From an uncultured Blautia sp. (GTDB lineage: Bacteria; Bacillota; Clostridia; Lachnospirales; Lachnospiraceae), in the NCBI GenBank assembly GCA_934358405.1, contig CAKRKL010000006.1, positions 1 through 38,977 of the forward strand: a stretch of 38,977 bases of DNA, given 5' to 3'. Made by a program: the position numbers and the translations under genes. Shown here one piece after another: positions 1 to 7,067 of this stretch (its first letter is position 1; each line of letters opens with the position of its first letter). A model generated the notes under the pieces. The model made no database searches. It was given only the letters and a program-made list of their open reading frames with translations, and had not been told where the DNA came from.

Positions 1-329
1 GGATCCAGCTTATTGTGGCTGATCGGTTTTATCCATCATCAAAGCTTTGCAGCTGTTGTGGAAACATTAAAAAAGATTTGAAGTTATCTGACAGAGTTTA
101 TAGATGTGCGTGTGGGAATATGATTGACAGAGATCTCCAGGCATCTATAAATCTCAAGACTTATGGAGAAAAATTTGCAAGCTGACACTGAAACGTTAAT
201 GCAAATATGTACGGATACGTTAGTCCGGAATTTACGCCTATGGAGAGTACAAGAACTTGTGAGTAGATTGATATTTATATCATCAAAAGCATACTCGTTG
301 AAGTAGGAATGGAACATAGAAGTTTATAA
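1..329 (+). pseudogene. Decayed C-terminal end of an IS200/IS605-family TnpB
   Basis: Reading the frame that starts at base 3 gives the end of a TnpB/OrfB protein: an ADRFYPSSKLCSCCG stretch, a second CACGN cysteine pair, and IDRDLQASINL, which together form the C-terminal zinc ribbon and last RuvC-like motif (D in DRD). The first stop in this frame is TGA at 183. The same frame continues with protein-like sequence (SPEFTPMES at about 222-248, VEVGMEHRSL at 300-326), broken by further stops at 189 and 264 before TAA at 327. This suggests the natural C-terminus once ran to 329 and has gathered nonsense mutations. The 5' part lies outside the window, so I cannot say whether tnpA, a left end or an omega-RNA exists. 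TnpB is an RNA-guided nuclease carried by these transposons; this copy looks inactive, unless the protein ending at 183 still folds. Confidence 0.8.
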
Positions 330-362
330 CTTTTTATAAGTTTTCAGTAACGGACTATATTT

Positions 363-1526
363 ATGTACGAGACAAAGAAATTATATTATGAAGATGTATA
401 TAAAAAGGAATTTACAGCCAGGGTATTGGAATGCCGCCAGGGAAAGACGGGGTATGAAGTGATTTTGGACCAAACTGCCTTTTATCCGGAAGGTGGCGGG
501 CAGCCAAGCGATATTGGTACATTGGGAGAGTCTGTTGTTAAAGAAGTTCATGAAAAAAACGGAGAACTGCTTCACTATACAGATCGTGCATTAGAACCGG
601 GAACGGAAGTTCAGGGGAAAATCAACTGGGATAGAAGATTTGATCTTATGCAGCAGCATTCCGGTGAACATATTGTAAGCGGTCTGATTCATGAAGCTTT
701 TGGATATGATAATGTGGGCTTCCACATGGGAAGTGATGTAATTACTATTGATTTTGACGGAATGTTGGATGAAACACAGATGGCAGTGATTGAAGCAAAA
801 GCCAACCGGATCATCTGGGAGAATCAGGCAGTGGAAATTTTTTATCCTTCAGAGGAAGAACTTGAGGAAATGGAATATAGAAGCAAGAAGGAGCTTTCTG
901 GATGGGTACGTATTGTCAGATTTCCGGGAGCAGATACCTGTGCATGCTGTGGAACCCATGTGACTCATACTGGTGAGATTGGAATGGTTAAGCTTCTGTC
1001 AGTTGTTAAGTTTCGTGATGGCGTGCGTATGGAAATGCTTGCAGGCAAAAGGGTGCTTGATTATCTGAACATGGTGAATGATCAGAACCGTCAGATTTCT
1101 GTGCAGCTTTCTGCCAAGATAGACAAGACTGCACAGGCAGTAATGCGGCTTCAGGATGAGAACTTTACGCTGAAGGGAAGAGTTCATGGATTGGAAGAGA
1201 ATTTTATCGTGAATGAAGCTGCAAAATGGAAGGACTGTGAGAATCCGCTGCTATTTGAGGAAGGACTGGAAGCCGGAGGCGTTCAGAAGCTTGCGGATGC
1301 TGTCTTGCAGGTTTGCAAGGGACTTTGTGCCGTATTTTCCCAAAATACAGATGGAAGCTATAAATATGCCATGGGAGAAAAGAATGGAGATCTTCGCCAG
1401 TTTACCAAGCAAATGAATGCTGCGTTAAATGGACGGGGCGGAGGAAAACCGTTTTTTGTTCAAGGCTCTGTTCAGGCCTCTGAAGAAAAAATCCGTGCCT
1501 TTTTTGCTGAATCTGAGCATATTTGA
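363..1526 (+). CDS. Alanyl-tRNA editing protein (AlaX-like, with DHHA1 domain)
   Basis: Free-standing relative of the AlaRS editing domain that hydrolyses mischarged Ser- or Gly-tRNA(Ala) in the cytoplasm. The N-terminal part carries FYPEGGGQPSD (about 40-50). Zinc/catalytic motif HSGEH is at 99-103, and the second half of the site is CCGTH (C195, H199). A coiled stretch around 235-275 leads into a DHHA1-type C-terminal domain with the glycine-rich GRGGGKPFF motif near 356-364. At 387 residues it fits the long AlaX type rather than the short one. The start keeps the conserved-looking opening MYETKKLYYED. No good Shine-Dalgarno precedes it, and the decayed transposase ends only 33 bases upstream, so its original leader may have been replaced. 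The amidohydrolase gene follows after 44 bases. Confidence 0.88.
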   Translation: MYETKKLYYEDVYKKEFTARVLECRQGKTGYEVILDQTAFYPEGGGQPSDIGTLGESVVKEVHEKNGELLHYTDRALEPGTEVQGKINWDRRFDLMQQHSGEHIVSGLIHEAFGYDNVGFHMGSDVITIDFDGMLDETQMAVIEAKANRIIWENQAVEIFYPSEEELEEMEYRSKKELSGWVRIVRFPGADTCACCGTHVTHTGEIGMVKLLSVVKFRDGVRMEMLAGKRVLDYLNMVNDQNRQISVQLSAKIDKTAQAVMRLQDENFTLKGRVHGLEENFIVNEAAKWKDCENPLLFEEGLEAGGVQKLADAVLQVCKGLCAVFSQNTDGSYKYAMGEKNGDLRQFTKQMNAALNGRGGGKPFFVQGSVQASEEKIRAFFAESEHI

Positions 1527-1570
1527 AAAAATTTTTCAGCAAAAATATACTTTAAAAGAAGGGAAAATAA

Positions 1571-2446
1571 ATGTTCGGTGAATGTCATGCTCATATCATC
1601 ATGGATGGTGTGAATTATCAAAAGGCGATCGCACTTCATAAGGATAAGGTAAATGAAGATGCAATTCGAAGAAATCTGAAAGCATATCAGGAACTGGGAA
1701 TAACCTTTGTGCGAGATGGTGGAGATGCTCTTGGCGTTTCAAAAAGGGCCAAAATGATAGCAAAGGAATATGGAATTGACTATCGTACACCTGTTTTTGC
1801 TATCCATAAAAACGGACACTATGGCTCAATTGTGGGGAAAGGCTTTAATAATATAAAAGAGTATGCTGCTCTGGTCAGGGAAGCCAAATGTGAAGGTGCT
1901 GATTTTATTAAGATTATGACTACAGGACTTTTGGATTTTAATAACCACGGAAACGTGACAGGGGAACCTCTTACAAAAGAAGAAGTATGTGAAATGGTGC
2001 ATATTGCTCACGAGGAAGGCATGGCAGTAATGAGTCATACCAATGGTGCTGTCGGGGTTCAAAATGCCATCGAGGCAGGTGTAGACTCTGTGGAGCATGG
2101 TAACTATATGGATGAGAAAACGGTACGGATGCTTGCCGACAGCAACACGGTATGGGTTCCCACACTTGTGACAGTCCGCAATCTGAGAAATTGCGGAAGA
2201 TATGAAAATCTGACTTTACAGCCTATTATAGAGTTGGCAGAAGAGAACTTGCGGCTTGCGTATAAGTATAATGTAAAAACTGCGCTGGGAAGTGATGCAG
2301 GTGCCTATCAAGTGCGTCATGGAAAAGGGCTTCAGGAAGAGTATAAGGCATTTTCGGATATTCTGGGTCTCTCAGATCCTGTCAGACTTTGGCTTGAAGA
2401 AGGGGAGAAACAAATTCAGGACACCTTTAAGCGTCCTGAATTTTAA
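1571..2446 (+). CDS. Amidohydrolase family protein (short form)
   Basis: Metal-dependent hydrolase of the amidohydrolase superfamily, of the imidazolonepropionase/prolidase-like group. Metal ligands can be read in order: HAH near the N-terminus (H6, H8), K114 in FIKIMTTG (the usual carboxylated lysine), H156 in MSHTNG, H176 in VEHGNY and D242 in GSDAGA. The protein is 291 residues, shorter than the usual 380-450. It begins directly at the first barrel strand, so the N-terminal beta-sandwich that normally flanks the barrel is absent. A good ribosome binding site (AGAAGGG) precedes the ATG. The 3' end overlaps the convergent lipoprotein gene by 20 bases. The substrate cannot be told from sequence. 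Confidence 0.85.
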   Translation: MFGECHAHIIMDGVNYQKAIALHKDKVNEDAIRRNLKAYQELGITFVRDGGDALGVSKRAKMIAKEYGIDYRTPVFAIHKNGHYGSIVGKGFNNIKEYAALVREAKCEGADFIKIMTTGLLDFNNHGNVTGEPLTKEEVCEMVHIAHEEGMAVMSHTNGAVGVQNAIEAGVDSVEHGNYMDEKTVRMLADSNTVWVPTLVTVRNLRNCGRYENLTLQPIIELAEENLRLAYKYNVKTALGSDAGAYQVRHGKGLQEEYKAFSDILGLSDPVRLWLEEGEKQIQDTFKRPEF

Positions 2447-3575
2447 TAGATGTATAAATATTGGATTGTCTTGATTTTGTTGGATCAAACGTAATGCGTA
2501 TACCGGCACCTGCAGCGAAACCACTGGTTGAAGTATTTGCAGCGTCCTCCGTGAAACAGGTGATGGTTGCGCCCTCTGGCGTCTGGAGAGTTACCGTATT
2601 GGAAGTATGTCCTGTAATTGCACCACTGACAGTGTAAGTAAGGTTGCGGCTTCTGAAAGAATCCGGATCGTCTCCGGTAACAGCGGTAATGACCATTCCC
2701 TCCAAAGAATTTTCCTGATATTGTCCCTGATAGAAGACTGTTACATAGGAGCCTGGCGCAGTTCCACCTTTGAAATAAGATGGAATTTGTGACAGGTCTA
2801 TATTTAATGAACTGTCAGACCCGGAAGGAGATACAGTCAATATATTCGAGGAAATATTCTGGATTGTGGCATGAAGCTGCTGCGTCTGAGGCATGTCTGA
2901 GGAAATTTCCTGAGATGGCTCCGGTGTGGGAGTTGGCTCAGGCAGAGTCAGGGGATCAATGTCAGAAACACTTAACACCTTCAGAAGATTAACATTAAGG
3001 GCAGCCTGCTGTCCATCGGGACCAGATAAGGCTTCTCCCTTGAAATACAGATAAACCCACGCACCCTGTCGAATTCCGTTTTGATAATATTGTTCAGTCC
3101 CGGTTATAGGATAGATGATTGTTTGACCTTTTTCATTTTTCAGGGTGATAGTATTTGGGGTCAACGACTGCACTTCTCCATAAGCCTTGTGGACTTCCAG
3201 CTGTTCTTTTTTGTGGAAGTCATCAACTACCTTTAGTGCTTTGACTGTGCTGGTGTCATCATTAGAAAATTGTCCTTCATATATAACACTGATTTCATCT
3301 CCGGCTATCATGCCATCTTCGCATTCAAGGGTAGCCTCTGATAAATCAAAAACATAGGTTTGTTCCTGACTGTTCATTGTCAGGGTTGTGCCTGTGAAGT
3401 CCTGCAGAACTCCTTTGACTTCATCCATATAAACACGCTGCACAGGTGCGGCAGGAGCTTCCTGGACAGTGTTTTGTGTTGGTGTTATATAATCAGTAAT
3501 GGTATCACGAACAACGCATCCGGACATTGAAAGCAATGTACAGGAACAAACAAATAGCTGTGTTAATTTTTTCAT
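2427..3575 (-). CDS. Putative lipoprotein with four tandem related repeats
   Basis: I do not recognise a named family. The first 20 residues form a lipoprotein signal (MKK, hydrophobic core, lipobox SMSGC with C20), so it should be anchored on the outer face of the membrane. The mature part holds four related units of about 50-60 residues, near 53-108, 131-182, 235-290 and 316-372. Each opens with a G-x-(V/L/I)-Q/T-x-x-(T/S)-x-N-T-(I/L/V)-T-(L/V) strand and closes with a G-x-x-(V/I)-x-(V/I)-x-(Y/F) strand ending in YEGQ, FKGE or YQGQ. The pattern suggests small beta barrels. A proline/threonine/glutamate linker (PEPTPTPEPSQE) separates units two and three. The start overlaps the stop of the upstream small gene (ATGA), with GGAGG 12 bases before it, so the two are translationally coupled. 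Confidence 0.75.
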   Translation of the reverse strand: MKKLTQLFVCSCTLLSMSGCVVRDTITDYITPTQNTVQEAPAAPVQRVYMDEVKGVLQDFTGTTLTMNSQEQTYVFDLSEATLECEDGMIAGDEISVIYEGQFSNDDTSTVKALKVVDDFHKKEQLEVHKAYGEVQSLTPNTITLKNEKGQTIIYPITGTEQYYQNGIRQGAWVYLYFKGEALSGPDGQQAALNVNLLKVLSVSDIDPLTLPEPTPTPEPSQEISSDMPQTQQLHATIQNISSNILTVSPSGSDSSLNIDLSQIPSYFKGGTAPGSYVTVFYQGQYQENSLEGMVITAVTGDDPDSFRSRNLTYTVSGAITGHTSNTVTLQTPEGATITCFTEDAANTSTSGFAAGAGIRITFDPTKSRQSNIYTSIKIQDA

Positions 3576-3796
3576 TCGTATTTCATATCCTCCGAATCCA
3601 GAAAAGGCACAGGAGAAAAATCAAAAATTTGTCGGTAGGCATCCCATTCCTCAAGGTTATCGGGCATGCGGTAGCCTAATCCTGTACATTCTGTAGTGGC
3701 ATTGGTGTTAAGGTAATTATCATAATAAACATTATACGGATTATGAATAGAAGTCTGCTGATTTTTAGGTGACTGGATAAAATGCTTTTCACTCAT
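3572..3796 (-). CDS. Small protein of unknown function, 74 residues
   Basis: Not recognised. It is supported as a real gene by a strong Shine-Dalgarno (AAGGAG) placed correctly before the ATG, by the four-base stop/start overlap with the lipoprotein gene downstream, and by a plausible promoter upstream. The product is polar, tyrosine/asparagine-rich (NPYNVYYDNYLNTN near residues 19-32) and acidic towards the C-terminus. It has no signal peptide, membrane segment or cysteine pair beyond a single Cys. It could be a soluble partner of the lipoprotein or simply provide coupling for it. Confidence 0.6.
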   Translation of the reverse strand: MSEKHFIQSPKNQQTSIHNPYNVYYDNYLNTNATTECTGLGYRMPDNLEEWDAYRQIFDFSPVPFLDSEDMKYE

Positions 3797-3865
3797 ATAA
3801 ATGATACTCCTTTTCCTGGAAATTTGCTTCAGGAGTCTTTGATTAAGACATTCCCGAAGAGGTTA

Positions 3866-3885
3866 CTTTTAGAATATGCTAAAAG
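3866..3885 (-). other. Stem-loop in the leader of the lipoprotein operon
   Basis: A perfect 7-base stem CTTTTAG/CTAAAAG with a 6-base loop lies between the candidate promoter and the start of the 74-residue gene. There is no T-run, so it is not an obvious terminator. Confidence 0.35.
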
Positions 3886-3891
3886 CGAAGG

Positions 3892-3920
3892 AGTATACAC
3901 AAAATAAAAAACAGTGACAT
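3892..3920 (-). promoter_or_regulatory. Candidate promoter of the 74-aa/lipoprotein operon
   Basis: On the minus strand the -10 box is TATACT (3892-3897), preceded by TGTG (extended -10 character). A 17-base spacer separates it from ATGTCA (3915-3920), which matches TTGACA at four of six positions. It lies about 95 bases before the first start codon. Confidence 0.45.
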
Positions 3921-3957
3921 TATCGTAATTCGATAAAAATATTATAACAAAAATATA

Positions 3958-3985
3958 TTGAAATTTCCATATTTTGTGCTATAAT
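3958..3985 (+). promoter_or_regulatory. Promoter of folT
   Basis: TTGAAA (3958-3963), 16-base spacer, TATAAT (3980-3985), with TGC just before the -10 box. Transcription would start shortly before the riboswitch aptamer. Confidence 0.7.
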
Positions 3986-4001
3986 CGGCTTAAATAAATA
4001 A

Positions 4002-4104
4002 TAGCGAAGTAGGAATTTATGCGTCAAGTGTTCATTGGCTGGGGAGTCGCCGTGAAACGAAAAGCACAAGATTGCTTACGATATATTTTCCGCACCCGTT
4101 GCTA
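4002..4104 (+). promoter_or_regulatory. Tetrahydrofolate (THF) riboswitch
   Basis: The region carries the conserved landmarks of the THF aptamer. There is a closing stem TAGCGA (4002-4007) with TTGCTA (4099-4104), GTAG just inside it, then the GCGTCAAGTG block (4021-4030), a GGGGAGTCGCC block (4041-4051), ACGAAAAGC and a CCGCACCC block before the closing strand. Its position directly upstream of folT fits the known regulon of this riboswitch, in which THF binding lowers folate uptake or synthesis. I saw no terminator between aptamer and gene, so translational control is more likely than transcriptional control. Confidence 0.85.
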
Positions 4105-4105
4105 C

Positions 4106-4127
4106 ATATGAGAACATCTCATAATGT
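4106..4127 (+). other. Stem-loop between THF riboswitch and folT
   Basis: ATGAGA (4108-4113) pairs with TCTCAT (4117-4122) around a 3-base loop. The flanking ACAT and ATGT can extend it with a one-base bulge. It lies just before the GGAGGG at 4128-4133 and may be part of the expression platform. Confidence 0.4.
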
Positions 4128-4143
4128 GGAGGGATTATTATTT

Positions 4144-4167
4144 ATGGTAACTACTCTGTTATTTTAA
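4144..4167 (+). CDS. Possible 7-codon leader peptide upstream of folT
   Basis: A very short ORF encoding MVTTLLF. It has a strong Shine-Dalgarno, GGAGGG at 4128-4133, ten bases before its ATG, and ends 22 bases before folT. folT has its own site (GGAGGT near 4173-4178). A strong site serving only a seven-residue ORF is unusual. It could be a decoy or leader for translational control by the riboswitch, or chance. Confidence 0.35.
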   Translation: MVTTLLF

Positions 4168-4189
4168 TCATTATGGAGGTGTTTTTATT

Positions 4190-4750
4190 ATGCGTAAAAA
4201 CAAACAGACATGGAGTGTTAAGACTCTTGTATTTCTGGCACTGCTGGTTGCAATCCAGCTGGTTTTATCTCGTGTGCTGGTAATTGACCTTGGTGTATAT
4301 CGTATCACCCTTGGAACTATTGCTACTGTGCTTGCAGGACTTTGGATGGGGCCTGTTGCAGGCGGTGTAGAAGGTGGCGTGGCAGACATCATCGGATGCT
4401 TTATGAAAGGCTATGGAGTGAATCCGCTGATCACTTTATCTGCAATTACCTGGGGTGTAGTTGCAGGATTTGCAGGTAAACTGATGATTGAGAAGAGCCG
4501 CAAGGTAAAAACTGCAATTATGTGTGCCGGAATTGTGCTTTCCGGTGTAGTAGGCACTCTTGGATTTACTACTGCAGGGCTGGTAATGATTGGAGCAAGC
4601 TTCTACGGAATCATGCCGGGACGCCTTGTACAGTTTGCAATTATGACTCCAATTTACTGTGTTCTGACAAGTCTTCTTTACTTTAGTCCATTGACAAGTA
4701 TGGTTGTTGGAAATGTAAGACCAACCAAACTGGAAAAGAAAACCGTATAA
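4190..4750 (+). CDS. folT: Folate-family ECF transporter S component
   Basis: Substrate-binding membrane subunit of an energy-coupling-factor transporter for folates. The 186-residue protein is almost entirely hydrophobic, with five to six membrane segments. It has the family's opening pattern (TLVFLALLVAIQLVLSRVL, about 12-30) and the small-residue/charged segment MGPVAGGVEGGVADIIGCF (about 53-71), typical of FolT-type S components. The shared EcfA/EcfT energising module is not in this window and must be encoded elsewhere. Identification as folate-specific rests on the family pattern plus the THF riboswitch directly upstream. A long stem-loop terminator follows the stop. Confidence 0.88.
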   Translation: MRKNKQTWSVKTLVFLALLVAIQLVLSRVLVIDLGVYRITLGTIATVLAGLWMGPVAGGVEGGVADIIGCFMKGYGVNPLITLSAITWGVVAGFAGKLMIEKSRKVKTAIMCAGIVLSGVVGTLGFTTAGLVMIGASFYGIMPGRLVQFAIMTPIYCVLTSLLYFSPLTSMVVGNVRPTKLEKKTV

Positions 4751-4784
4751 AAGCAGAATGTAATTAAAAAATATGATTCCCCAA

Positions 4785-4834
4785 AAAAGACTGTGGATCT
4801 GTGCACTATGTAAAGCACCGGTTCACAGTCTTTT
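4785..4834. terminator. Bidirectional terminator between folT and GNAT gene
   Basis: AAAAGACTGTG (4785-4795) pairs with CACAGTCTTTT (4824-4834). The stem continues inward through G/U pairs to GTGC/GCAC around a 10-base loop, giving 20 positions with one mismatch. A-rich and T-rich flanks serve both strands. Confidence 0.8.
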
Positions 4835-4839
4835 ACGAT

Positions 4840-5610
4840 TTATGTATTTGGGAAGATGTTATGCTGTGTCTGAACCCGGAACCAGTAAGTATAAATATAC
4901 TTCAACCCCAGGGATTCATAAAGATTACGTGCAGGTGTATTTCCTTCTACAACCTGAAGATAAGCCCGTGTAGCTCCTCTTTTTTTTCCTTCACTAAGCA
5001 GTGCAGTGCAGATCTGGCGTGCATATCCTTTGTGGCGGAAATCTTCTCTTACATGAATTGCATATAAGCCAATATAATTACGGTCAAGAATTCCCAGTCC
5101 TGTGGCAATAATTTTCCCCTCATATTGGATGGATGCGCATATAGTGTCTTTTACGATTGCGCGGTACATAGAAGGAACAACAGCCCGGTGAATTGGATTA
5201 GTGGTGCCCTTCAGATCAAAAAGGCTCTCAATCCAGACATCGGGAATGTCATCTGTAAGTGTTACCAGGCTGCAAGCCGCTGAAAGGTCAGTATGCTCCA
5301 GATCAGCAGCCATAACATTGGTGGTATGCTGGATTTCATATCCGCGATTTTCCAGAACATAATCAAAATCAGGAGAAACTAATGGGCTGATTTTGAAAAT
5401 AGCAGGACTGTCAAGACGAGAATATTCCTGTTCACAAAAAGATACTTTTTCTCTCCAGGGGAGAGTGGAAGTACCGAATTGCTCTACGCTATTGGTTCGA
5501 TGGGTGTAAAAATAAGAAAAACGAAGAATCCATCCATCGTAAAGTTCCATTTTGTGAGAGGGCCATGCATTCAAAGACATATCTTCTATTTCTTTAATTA
5601 TTTTATCCAT
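4840..5610 (-). CDS. GNAT family N-acetyltransferase
   Basis: Acetyl-CoA dependent N-acyltransferase. The acetyl-CoA binding core is in the C-terminal third: strand YIGLYAIHV (about 178-186), then REDFRHKGYARQICTAL (about 188-204), which matches the R/Q-x-x-G-x-G/A pyrophosphate loop. The closing motif is NTPARNLYESLGLKYIYTY. The N-terminal half (WPSHKMELYDGWILRFS) resembles the other half of a duplicated GNAT fold, as in 250-residue members. An AGAAGG site precedes the ATG. The gene lies 37 bases downstream of the SGNH hydrolase, so they probably share a transcript. The acceptor is unknown. Confidence 0.85.
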   Translation of the reverse strand: MDKIIKEIEDMSLNAWPSHKMELYDGWILRFSYFYTHRTNSVEQFGTSTLPWREKVSFCEQEYSRLDSPAIFKISPLVSPDFDYVLENRGYEIQHTTNVMAADLEHTDLSAACSLVTLTDDIPDVWIESLFDLKGTTNPIHRAVVPSMYRAIVKDTICASIQYEGKIIATGLGILDRNYIGLYAIHVREDFRHKGYARQICTALLSEGKKRGATRAYLQVVEGNTPARNLYESLGLKYIYTYWFRVQTQHNIFPNT

Positions 5611-5647
5611 TTAAAAAACCTTCTTTGTTTTAGAATTTTTATGGAAA

Positions 5648-6268
5648 TTATACATAATTGTGCTCTGTAATGCAACTATAAAGGCACTGAGAAAGGAATT
5701 GTTGTCCCTGGCTGGTAAGATGGATTCCGTCAGTGGTTATAGCAGAATATCCGTAACGGCGAACCATTTCATCCAGCTGACCTTGCAGCGAAATAAGCGG
5801 AAGCTGATAGTGCTGCGCAAGCTGTTGGATAATCCGGCACATTTTTTTTAGAAGAGGCTTCCAATTTTGGTAAAAGGCCGGACAGTCGAACACAAAAGGC
5901 TCTATAAGAATGACTTTTGAGGACTGTTTTGTTAATATTGTTAAAAGATCGGAATAGTGTTTTTGAAAAGAATCCATCATTTCATTTTGCTGAAATGGTG
6001 TGCGGTTTGTATTCATCATCATTCCTATATCATTAATTCCGATCAGAACAGTTATAATATTACTTGTTATGTTTTTGTCTTCTTTTATTTTTTGCAGCAG
6101 ACGAAGCACTGTAAATCCATCTGTTCCGCAGTTTCGCATCTGAACCTGAAGTCCCTCCTGGCGGAAACGGTCTGCCAGCATTTTCACATATCCACTGCCA
6201 AGAGAATCTGAAGAAAAGCAGTGGCCGCAATCGGTAATGCTGTCTCCTAAACATGTCATTATTGTCAT
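5648..6268 (-). CDS. SGNH/GDSL-family hydrolase
   Basis: Esterase/lipase-type hydrolase with the SGNH fold. With the start at 6268 the 206-residue protein shows block I GDSIT (S10), glycine block RNCGTDG, asparagine block LIGIND and block V DGIHLT (D180, H183), giving the Ser-Asp-His triad. The frame stays open upstream to 6352. I chose the ATG at 6268 because AAGGAGG lies seven bases before it and because family members begin a few residues before GDS. There is no signal peptide, so it should be cytoplasmic. It is co-directional with the acetyltransferase, which suggests a small acyl-modifying pair. Confidence 0.87.
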   Translation of the reverse strand: MTIMTCLGDSITDCGHCFSSDSLGSGYVKMLADRFRQEGLQVQMRNCGTDGFTVLRLLQKIKEDKNITSNIITVLIGINDIGMMMNTNRTPFQQNEMMDSFQKHYSDLLTILTKQSSKVILIEPFVFDCPAFYQNWKPLLKKMCRIIQQLAQHYQLPLISLQGQLDEMVRRYGYSAITTDGIHLTSQGQQFLSQCLYSCITEHNYV

Positions 6269-6345
6269 AATAATTCCTCCTTGTTCCAGTATACTACTTT
6301 TGAAAATGAATTTATAGTTTTTTAATAAAAATCTGAAAAAAAGAC

Positions 6346-6374
6346 TGGACAAATAGAAAATCAGACCCTATAAT
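6346..6374 (+). promoter_or_regulatory. Promoter of the Tad/Flp pilus operon
   Basis: TGGACA (6346-6351), 17-base spacer, TATAAT (6369-6374). This is the only clear promoter I found ahead of the closely packed genes from 6558 to 15955. The leader to the first start is about 180 bases. Confidence 0.65.
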
Positions 6375-6380
6375 AAGACT

Positions 6381-6424
6381 CACCAGAAGTCATCTGGTGC
6401 TAAAGTCGTCTGTTCAGATTGACT
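6381..6424 (+). other. Two stem-loops in the leader of the Tad operon
   Basis: CACCAGA (6381-6387) pairs perfectly with TCTGGTG (6393-6399). A second, bulged hairpin follows at about 6404-6424, where AGTC pairs with GACT and TCTG with CAGA. No T-run follows. They sit within 50 bases of the predicted transcription start. I could not match them to a known riboswitch. Confidence 0.4.
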
Positions 6425-6557
6425 ATTCCCAATTTTACTAAAGATAAAATATAAGATGATATTAAGGCCAAATAGCTTCTTACATCTATTTGATACAAAA
6501 GAAGACCCTTCTGCAAGTGAGAAGAAAACAGATATGAAAGAAGGGGGAAAACCGTCA

Positions 6558-7067
6558 ATGCTTTTTTATATGATTTTTCCTGTCATTGCAGCCGGATGTG
6601 CGGTGGCAATGGATCTTCGGCGGGAAAAAGTGGATAACGGGTGGCTTTTGTTCTGTCTGGTCATCAGCTCTTTTGTACAGCTTACGGAGAAAGGTGCAGA
6701 TGGACTGGCAGCCTTGATTTGCGGCTTGTGTACTCCGCTATTGGTGCTGGGTTGGCTGTTTTTATTCAGAATGCTGGGAGCCGGAGATATTAAGCTTCTC
6801 TGTGTTATGGGAAGCATTCTGGGACCGGGGAAAATTTTAAGCTGCATTTTTTATTCCTTTCTGATTGGCGCTGTGATTTCAGCGGCTCTTATGATTTCAA
6901 ATGGTATGATCTGCCAAAGAATCCAGTATTTACTTTGCTATGTCTGTGATTTTCTCAAAACAGGAGAAAGAAAGTCCTATCGTAAAAGCGGCATGCCGCT
7001 GGAAAATTTTCACTTTACAGTTCCCATATTTTTAAGTGCATTGCTTTATGCAGGAGGTATCTATTGA
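6558..7067 (+). CDS. Prepilin peptidase (A24 family), first gene of Tad locus
   Basis: Membrane aspartic protease that would trim the leader of the Flp pilin and pseudopilins. The two catalytic aspartates are visible: D19 in AMDLRREKVDN, after the first membrane segment, and D77 in GAGDIKLL, the GxGD signature. At 169 residues with about five to six membrane segments it is the size of CpaA/TadV. The frame is open to an ATG at 6456. I prefer 6558 because GAAGGGGG precedes it at a workable distance and because the added 34 residues are polar and unlike the family. The stop overlaps the TTG start of the next gene by four bases. Confidence 0.85.
   Translation: MLFYMIFPVIAAGCAVAMDLRREKVDNGWLLFCLVISSFVQLTEKGADGLAALICGLCTPLLVLGWLFLFRMLGAGDIKLLCVMGSILGPGKILSCIFYSFLIGAVISAALMISNGMICQRIQYLLCYVCDFLKTGERKSYRKSGMPLENFHFTVPIFLSALLYAGGIY

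Noticed and set aside
5648..6352. Longer SGNH hydrolase starting at 6352
   Set aside because: The added 28 residues precede a perfect AAGGAGG and ATG at 6268, and family members start just before GDS.
6456..6557. Longer first prepilin peptidase starting at 6456
   Set aside because: The extension is polar and unlike the family, there is no ribosome site at 6456, and there is a good one before 6558.
6375..6557. Cyclic-di-GMP riboswitch before the Tad operon
   Set aside because: The conserved aptamer sequences are not visible; only two unrelated hairpins are present.
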